A stretch of DNA of 64,000 nucleotides from Anas platyrhynchos. Taxonomy: Eukaryota; Chordata; Aves; Anseriformes; Anatidae. How positions within the stretch are numbered: position 1 is the first letter of the stretch; every line of letters starts with the position of its first letter. The stretch covers positions 137,074,501 through 137,138,500 of the forward strand of contig NC_092588.1 in the NCBI RefSeq assembly GCF_047663525.1, in the 5' to 3' direction. This document shows positions 45,901 to 64,000 of the stretch, piece after piece. The position numbers and the translations under genes were made by a program. The notes below the pieces were generated by a model. It saw nothing but the letters and a program-made list of their open reading frames with translations. It did not search any database and was not told where the DNA came from.

Positions 45901-48900
45901 AGGTACCGAAATATCTTTCATAAGCCAACTTGGAAAATATTTGGGTCAAAGGAGTTTTTAGTGTCAATGGTAGACACTTCATTTCCTGTTTCAGGTGAAG
46001 TCACACTTAGGAGTCCTGTCTATACTGCAACTGTATCTACACAATCAGCTTCACTGTCTTCCTCTTTTTCTTGCTCTATTATAGCTCCATGATAGCTATT
46101 TACATATAGGAACTTCACCCCACCATGCAGTCACGGGATGACAAGCTGTACAAATGTGCCGTTTATTTATATTTGTCTTCAGGAAATTTGATTGAAATCA
46201 AATCCCATATTGCTGTTTAATTCTGTATGGTTTGGAAGCCAGGCAAATAGTGGGGTCAGACTGGCATCAGAGAACAGAATGCTCAAGCTCTTAAAAATGA
46301 GGTAAATCAACTTTACATTGTGGTTGATAAAGTTACACAGTCTACTAATGATATGGATATTCAGATGACTTAGAGGAAGAAGTGGATACTTTTGAGAGTT
46401 GGAGGAAGAAAATTAGCATGTAGCATGACTTTTAGGTTCACAGTGATAGAAGAGATTTATCCTTCCAAAATGCTAGAGGATGAGAAAGACACCAGATGAC
46501 AGCCACCAAATGGTTTTACCAGTGCAAATTGCAAATGAGGCATGAGGATCTTTCACCTATACTGTAGCAAGAGCAAAAGATATAATAACAGCACTGGAAA
46601 GACCTTATCTTGTGTGGAAAGGCAACTCATGTGGCAACTTTTTGATCTTAGTCAATCAACACGAGGCTGCTAGGGGGTGTAATTATCATTCATGGGCTTG
46701 CTTTTCAGTAGGAGAAAAAAGGGGATGGAAAAGAATGGGAACAGCAGCTTGCTCAGTTTTACACTGGAATTTGGTAAGTTTGACTACAACAGCTCTGCAT
46801 GGGATCTGATGACAGAGTAAGTGCTAAGAGCTAACCTATTATCCCACAGAATTATGGACTCTCATCACTGTGTCACGTTGCATCCTGATGTATTCTCTTC
46901 TCACATGCCAAGAGTCTTTATCATGTTGCGAGTGTCCATGATACTAATGAAACAAATATAAATTTGGTCTGAATTTGTAGTACGTGCATGCCTGTCTATG
47001 TACCTACTCATAGCCCTGGTTTTGAAAACAGTTGTCACATTGATGTTGACCCCTCAATTTGTTTAAAACCAGCAACAGTGATTCAGGTAAGAGGACTTAA
47101 GCACACTAGCTACTGACATAATTTCTTTCTCTTTTTACTTCAGGTTATAGCCCAAAGGTCCAGTTGTTCATTAGCATAATCAAAATTATCTAGTGAGTAC
47201 ATCAGCTTAGCAGGGTCAACATCATAAATCAAGAACAAAACTCATAAACCATTTGGAAGTGGCTGTCTTCAAAGATACACGTCACACAAAATTATATGTA
47301 AATTATCAGTCCTAACTATTTCTGGTATACTGCCTGAGTATGTTCATCAAAAGGCAATAGCATGGATTAATCAAATTCTTAACAAATCCATAACTAGCTT
47401 TTTAGTTATTAAATTGCAGCATCACTGTATAGCCTTATTATTTGGACACGGTCTATAACTTTCAGTCTCCATCAGTTAGTGATATTTTTATTTAAATTAT
47501 ACAAAGATATTCTCCCACATGTTAAAATACGTAATGCTAAGTATAGCTCATCCTGCTGGTTGTATGTTCTTATGGACAAATACTTGTAATGTATTAGACA
47601 TTACACACCACCACCACCCACTTCAACAGGTTTCTACAGCATAGCTGGCAAAAAACTAGTTAATTTAACTAAAAGAAAAATAAAAGTTTGAGTCTGAATG
47701 AGTCAAAATGACTGAGTTATCTTATTGACAATACGAGTGCTCTATTGTAGACTGGATGAGGTATTATGCGGCAATTTATATTGCTATTGCCAGTGTAACC
47801 AACTACTATGGATAAAAATATATGCAGTCTTCAAGGTTACAAATCTGGCAGCTTTCAACACACTGCATTTTAAACCACAGAAATGCAAGCAAGCAACTTC
47901 TTCTTTGACCTCCATTGGCTTTAGAGGCTCTCACAGCCCAGTTTCCTGAGCTGAACCTGAAAACAGTTCAGGTTTTGTGCCATGACGAGATCTCCAAGCT
48001 ACAAACTTGATGCAAAATTCTCTGCTGAAGAATTTTGCAAAAATGAAAGGTTTGCGATGTTCTCACTGTAGACCATCAAAGAGAAAGTCAACGTTTATTT
48101 AACTTAAACTTAGAGCTCATAACTAGACTTCCAGTCACGACATAGCCCCAAATGTGAAGGTGACTGTTAAAGTTACGCTACAGACACAACTGTATCATCA
48201 TATGCTATGAATGAGTTATACCAAAACATGTGAGAAGCTGCAAGTACATAGTACATTGAAAATACAGTCAGGAGAGCCATTTGTTTTCAAAACAATAAGC
48301 TATGAACATTACACAAACAGCCAATATGGTACATCCAGTTCTGTTTGCCAAATCTTGCTGCTTCTTGATAAGGCAAAATGGAAAGGGAAGAGTAAAGGGT
48401 GGTAAACATGAAAAATGCACAGAAATCTAACAGGATTATTCAAAATTACATGCTAGTTTGTAACCGAACAAAATATCATAAAAGGCACATGACGAAGAGT
48501 CCAGATACTAGAGACAAGATTCTAACGTGGAAGGGGAAAACAGCTTCCAGGTAACAGAGTAACACAAGAGCTGTGAGGCTAGCATAATTTCCTAATTAGG
48601 GTGAACTTGAGGGTCCCACTCAAAGTCCAGCAAAATCAATAAAAGACTTCTATTGATTTCAAGGGATTATGGCTCAGGCCCTAATTTCATGAGCTATACA
48701 CTACCAACTACCTTTAATCCAGTTACCTACACTCAAAGTAAATCTTTGCAAAAAATATTCTTCTGTGCTGCCAACTATTTACTCTTCACAAAAGTGCAGA
48801 ATCATTTCCTAAAGCAATTACAAGTGACTGGCTCCTTCCAGCTGTTCTGTATTGTACTTGTACTCACTCTTATTTGACTTTCTCCAAAATACTTACCAGA

Positions 48901-50915
48901 ACCTGTCTACTGTGAAGGAAATCATTTGAACTCCAAGGTCAATATTTTGTTATAATCCAACACACAGCCTAATCATAAAATATAGTGTTTCTAAAAATCT
49001 TACATACTTTATAGCTGCTGACATTTCTTAATTTAATCTTACATATACGTGACTTTATTGACTTACTTAAAAGTTAAAAAAATATATTAAAAGGCTGAAA
49101 GTGTTGGGTTCACTTTTTAAAGGAAATACATGAAAGAGGTAGAAGATTCAGAAACACCGCAGATGTTCCCATCACAATGATATCTAATTGATCATTCAGT
49201 CATTGGGCTAGGTATTCAACTGCACCACACAGAATCATGTGTGTTATTCTGTAATGGCACTACCTGAAGCTAAGAATTTGTCATTTTTGGAGAGCTGGAG
49301 AATTATAAATTGAATTGATATGGTCCAGTTTTCTTATTGAATGAAAATTTCCAGTCAGAGGACCACATTTCCTTCTACAACACCCTTTAAAAGTCTCAGG
49401 TACTGGAAATCTCACCATCCATTTATTCAGGAGACCAATATCTCCACGGTAAAGGTGTTATTTTTTTGTTGTTTTGTTTGTTTGTTTGTTTGTTTTATAG
49501 GCTAAACTCACTTGTACTCAGTTCATGGCCCCGAAAAATTGTAAAGGGGACTTCAGGGGCAGCAAGCAGAGCATCCTAGCACATGGTAAAGGAGATTCCA
49601 GAAACAAATAAAAAGACAGCAATGAAACTGGCCACTTGCCCAGCATTGTTATTATCTAGTGCAGTGAAATTGTTAGGCTTCTCATAAGATACACTTTGCC
49701 ATCCACAACAGCATCTGAAATGTTCTGTCAGAAATACGCAGCAAGTCTCACCGTAAGGACTCCATATCACCACATCCTGAATTGACTACGTTGAAGTGTT
49801 CCCAAATTTTCAGGAGGTTTGTACTGCACATTAGTTTAAGACTCTGTCTCTGTTGTCTAGAAGATCGTTCTTGATTGCACCGGTGTGAGAATACTCTGGT
49901 CATCTCACTGGACAGCATATGTTGGCTGGTTCCCCTTACGATGACTTAAGACAAAGTGCCACAGTACTGATTTCTGTGTTCCACCATGTAATTGAGATTG
50001 TCGGCTACTTAGAAGACAGTATAGATTTTGGTCAAACACCAGTTTCTGAGAGACATGGTTTTACAGTACTGTACTTTCTGTATTTCCACAGTTGTCTGCT
50101 CATAATATTAGAAAAATTGAAGTGTGATGATGTTAGTCATGACTGTTTCTTTAGGCATTTGGCAAAATACACTTATGTATAACAGCTATTTTTGACATTA
50201 TCAAATGTTTACATATATACAATCTGTATACTGAGATTATAAACACATAAGGTAAAAAAAAAAAAAAAAAAAAAAAGATATAATCCTTGTTTGTTTGTTT
50301 GATGTTTAGGTTCAAAGAGTTGCCTTCAAAGCTTGAAATCCTGTCACAAAAAAAAAAAAAAATCCTATATTTCTTACTCCTGCATGCTAATTGCTACTAC
50401 GGTACGTTGTTTATCCCTTACATGTGGAAAGTAAAGAACACAAGGTTCATGCACACAGCGTACAAGTTTACATTGGTCGGGTTCTCCTGAACACGCGTTC
50501 CCAAGCCTGGTCTGGTCTGACTCAGAACTGCATTAAACCCGAGAAAAACCTCTCTTGGGTGGGACTCGCAACCTGACTGCAGCTGGGATGCTAGGTAAGT
50601 GTTTCTCTCATCATGCGGAACAGCCTTGATATGTCCAGTCTAATACTCCCCTGTTAATTGTTATAATTTTGGTTGTTCTTTACATCAAATCCATAAAATT
50701 CTGGTTGACCAAAAAAAAAAAAAAAAAGAAAGAAAAAAAAAAAGACCACTTTTTCCCTTCCAAATGAGAGAAGGTTCCCATTGTGATCACGGGCATCTGT
50801 GTTGATCTTTCCCCTTGTCTGAAGAGCAGATGAATGTGCAAGGACTCAGCGATGCTGAGTTTCTATAAAATCTGAAGTAAACAGTTCTTGACGTCACCCC
50901 AGGAAAACGGTGCAG
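42997..50915 (-). other. ADAM22: probable 3' UTR of ADAM22 and intergenic boundary
   Basis: About 7.9 kb downstream of the ADAM22 stop codon shows no coding exon on either strand. ADAM22 transcripts have long 3' UTRs, so much of this is probably transcribed on the - strand, but the end cannot be fixed. Candidate - strand AATAAA signals (TTTATT on +) occur at 43066-43071, 43452-43461, 43635-43640 and 44142-44147. The region is rich in homopolymer tracts (A23 at 50254-50276, A runs near 50348 and 50710, a T16/A-rich pair at 45332-45402). Confidence 0.5.
45332..45402. repeat. facing T-run and A-run
   Basis: A T16 tract and an interrupted A-rich tract of over 30 bases are separated by about 21 bases. 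In RNA they could pair as an imperfect A/U stem. Confidence 0.8.
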
Positions 50916-50936
50916 CTAAATGGAAGTCTCCCATAG
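50916..50936 (-). CDS. ADAM22: ADAM22 last coding exon (PDZ ligand)
   Basis: On the - strand an acceptor CTCTCCAG is followed by CTATGGGAGACTTCCATTTAG, read as six codons LWETSI and a stop. This is the known ADAM22 C-terminus, whose ETSI end is a class I PDZ ligand binding PSD-95-type scaffolds at synapses. The exon starts in phase 0, matching the donor of the exon at 51998. The 3' UTR continues to lower coordinates. Confidence 0.93.
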   Translation of the reverse strand, partial: LWETSI

Positions 50937-60983
<10,047 letters not shown>

Positions 60984-61070
60984 CTAAAGTATGGTCCTTC
61001 AGTGTTTTTATTCACATCTTCTACCCACTTAGCTACATTATATTCTCTTTTGAACCATGGGTTTAAATAC
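60984..61070 (-). CDS. ADAM22: ADAM22 alternative cassette exon
   Basis: This exon is 87 bases, a multiple of three. After one base that completes the previous codon it reads YLNPWFKREYNVAKW, then VEDVNKNTEGPYF, and ends with AG. Those two bases plus the first G of the exon at 52121 give Arg (YFR-TLSP). Skipping joins the upstream exon to the same G in phase, which fits its behaviour as a cassette exon in known ADAM22 isoforms. The acceptor is CTTTCCGCAG and the donor GTATTT. Confidence 0.93.
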
Positions 61071-64000
61071 CTGCGGAAAGCAATGGAAGGAACAGAGAAA
61101 GCAGAAGAACAAGAATAGAAAATCTGAGAACACACAGCACAAGCTTAGCAAGGATGTCTTCATCCCCAAAATGCAAGTGAATATGGCAAATAAATCAGTA
61201 TGGATGTTGGGTGAGGACTAGGCAACGTGTACAACTGCATGAGAAAATCTGAACTACAACAAGACTCGCATGTTTGGTTTATATGGAAGATGTTTGGGAT
61301 ATATCATTCATTTAATACCTGAAAGGTAAAATTCACTCCTATGCAGAGGGCCAGCATTAAGCTCATGGTTTGAACTCCTCTCATGATCTCAAAATAATGT
61401 TGAAGGGGAAACGTTTTGGCTCCATCCTACAGTTTGCTTGTTGCAGAGACAGGTTTGCATCCATTGAGAGTAAATCACAAGACAATGGCTAAGTGAGCAG
61501 AGAAACCTGGGCTGGGCCCCTTCTACAGGAATGAATTTAGGCCTCAGTGTGTTAAAAGTCTTGAATTTTTTGCCACTGCAGTGGCAATTTTAACACTCAT
61601 GTGCAAATAAACCCCTAAATTTATAATGATTGTTTCGTAGGGCAGGATCACAAGAAGCTTTCAAGGAGAGGTGGGCTGTGGGATTATCTCACAATTTACA
61701 GAAGCAATCTTGATACCAAAACCACACTTTTCGGGGGGGGGGGAAGTCTGTGCTACACACTCATATTAGTTACATGAAAACTGGGAAATAAAAATGGTGT
61801 TTAATTAGTTGACAGTAATGTTACCAGAGGAGAAAATGTTTTGCTAACTGGTATCTCTTAGCCCCCAGTACCAAGGTTAGGTAATTCCTCCCCCTCCATC
61901 ATGTGAATTAAAAAAGGGCAACATAGAAGCAGCAACCTGTCTGGTCCGACTCAAATCTGGTTTCGTAGTATAAGAATTGCAAGTTTAACAATTATTTGTA
62001 ATCACCACCTTCATATAACAGAGACTAACACATGTTGGAATAGGAAATAGCTTGTAACCAAGGGAAAATGGAAATAACATTCCTTTTTCAATATATTTTC
62101 GGTATTTCTGGACCAGTTCTTACCACCCTCATTTATGAAGGGGACTCCAGTGACCTGGCACTGGGGAACAGGCCTGGCAAGGGACTGCTCAGGTGAGTAA
62201 AGTGGGGCCAGTCCACGTCAGTTAACCCTGACCATCTTTCAGACCATGTCGAAGACAAAAGCAGCAGCACTTTTTTAACGGCTTAAGCCTCCTTTTTTGT
62301 TCTGGAACTTCTCCCCGCCCCGCGCAAGCGCAGCCACAGCTTTGGGAAAGTACTCGTCCTCAGCCACAAGTGCTCGCTTCTCAGTAGCTTCCTCAGCTCG
62401 CTTACTTATCAGGGATCAGGAGTGCTTTATGCTTTCCAGCTCAGGTACTTAATAAAGAAAATGCCAAAAGTGGTGGCGCAGCAACGGAAGAGCCGCAAGT
62501 GAAGCCACGGGCTGATGGCAGCATCGCCAGGAACTAATTAACTTTAGGTTTTAGCGTTAATTGTAGGTGCAACTACATGTTTTCAGACATCGCTGCAGTA
62601 CTTTTGATTTGCTTTTTTTTTTTTCATTTAGAAGGGTGTTTTGGTAACCATGAAACACTCCCGGCCTGGCTTCCTGTATGAGAAAACAACGTGTCAGGAG
62701 GTATCTGAGCATGCAGCTGCGGCACAGCCGTGCAGCCGGCCTTCCTGGGTCTGGCTGCACTACAGAGCACCGCTCACTGCCCCGGGCCCTCTGGTACAGC
62801 AAGGCCGAACTCGGGTCACTGCAGACCATAAGTGATACCATCAGAAAGCTCTCATGTTGATCTCCATGGCCACATACATATTCGTTAACGACAGCCAGAA
62901 TCTGCATTTTCTTTGGGTGAGAAATTCCCCTTTACAACCAAGGTGTCCCTACACAAAAGCCTCCAGCTCAACCGACGGCTCGATTTGGCTTGCAGCGCGA
63001 CATGCAACCGTGCGAAAGACCTGGGCTCAAGGGTCCTAGTCCTCCTCAGGCTGGTGAGGAGGAAGGCTAGCTAGCGCTGCGTCAGCAGGAGTGCCTCCAA
63101 GCAGTCACGGTGTTTCGCCACAGTGAAAACTATGGGATACTGAGGGAAAGGGGCTCGTCACGGGATCAAACGGCAGCCCAGAATGCAGGGGCAGGTGAGA
63201 CTGACCTGTGATCCTGGCTCCCTGTTTGGGGGGGGTCAGAGCCCTCTGGGCTTATGCCTTGGGCTGGGGTTTGGTGGCCGAGAGAAAGCCCAGGCTCAGA
63301 TGCATGAGTTACCCTGCTGCAAAAACACAATATATAATAGAAAGTCTAAGCCAACGATGTTCGTATCAGTTACAACAACGAGGAAGATAAATGCTTATAG
63401 GAAAAGCAGTGCAAATTAACAACGATCAGAACTGCTATTTGGCAAAACACATGTTCCCTGGGACCTGTTTTAACACAAGTTCCCAATTAAACTTCAGCGT
63501 ATTCAGAAAACCCTCATTATCTTTCCTGGATAACTCTAATTGATTTTAACAGAAAACTTGTTTTATCAGGGCATTGCATCAACCCTGCTTGTGAAAAAGC
63601 TGCAGAAATGCTGGGCCTGTTGGCATTCCTTCTGTGTGAACCAAACCATCTGCCTTTAATAAAGAAGAATTTTGTTTTGAAACATCTAGAAACAATTTAA
63701 AATATCCCAAAAGAGCTTTAGCAGTCTCTGCAGAGTGATACTCTCAGCAGACACCTCATTTCATGAATCTGTTAAGTATAAGGAGTTGCAGAGAGGTATG
63801 TGCAACCATGTATGTTTCCAGGACATTTTTCCAGTACATTTTCCAGGAACTGCCCAATGCAACCCTCCTGTCAGTGTTGTTCATGAGGGCTGCACAGCTT
63901 AAAACTTGTGCAGTGCTTAAGAAATTTCATTTAAATGATTAATGGCAAGATTTTCCATCTGATGCTTGCCTGTACACACAAAAAAAATACTTGTGCATAA
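61071..64000 (-). other. ADAM22 intron, upstream part leaves the window
   Basis: The next upstream ADAM22 exon was not found, so the rest of the gene should lie beyond the window end. A CpG-richer stretch at 62310-63130 has no gene that I recognise. Confidence 0.6.

Noticed and set aside
62124..62160. Possible extra ADAM22 microexon on the - strand (CCCCAG acceptor, GTAAG donor)
   Set aside because: Its 37-base length would break the frame with the exon at 61070, and no matching peptide is known to me.

Overview
The window is a piece of an avian nuclear genome. It has vertebrate introns with GT/AG splice sites, a low gene density, several CR1 LINEs with the bird-type 3' ends, and solo LTRs of bird endogenous retroelements. 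Three protein-coding genes can be placed exon by exon: STEAP4 (+ strand, complete coding sequence, 4671-9536, 472 codons), SRI/sorcin (+ strand, complete coding sequence, 34748-41663, 198 codons) and the 3' end of ADAM22 (- strand, three exons at 61070-60984, 52121-51998 and 50936-50916). The order STEAP4 > SRI > < ADAM22 is the same as on human 7q21.12, as I recall that map, which supports orthology for all three.

Layout. 1-4670: upstream flank of STEAP4, with one young CR1 on the - strand (2055-3180) whose reverse-transcriptase reading frame is still open. 4671-9536: STEAP4, four coding exons, with an old CR1 in its first intron. 9537-24904: STEAP4 3' UTR, then a long gene desert with simple repeats, a G26 run and a 19-bp-arm hairpin. 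24905-25367: solo LTR. 27600-32000: three decayed CR1 copies in alternating orientation. 32400-34181: an unexplained unit with a TATA-like box, a strong splice donor, and an open, coding-looking frame that contains 33 identical copies of a 22-bp GC-rich minisatellite. 34390-34880: CpG-rich promoter and first exon of SRI. 34748-41663: SRI, eight coding exons. 42490-42996: decayed solo LTR (- strand). About 43000-50915: probable long 3' UTR of ADAM22. 50916-64000: last exons and large introns of ADAM22.

The genes do not form a pathway. STEAP4 is a membrane metalloreductase, sorcin a penta-EF-hand calcium sensor, and ADAM22 a catalytically inactive neuronal adhesion receptor for LGI proteins. 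The most unusual items are the homogeneous 22-bp minisatellite inside a frame-preserving open frame just upstream of the SRI promoter, and a tandem splice acceptor in SRI that could insert four residues into its EF2 calcium loop.
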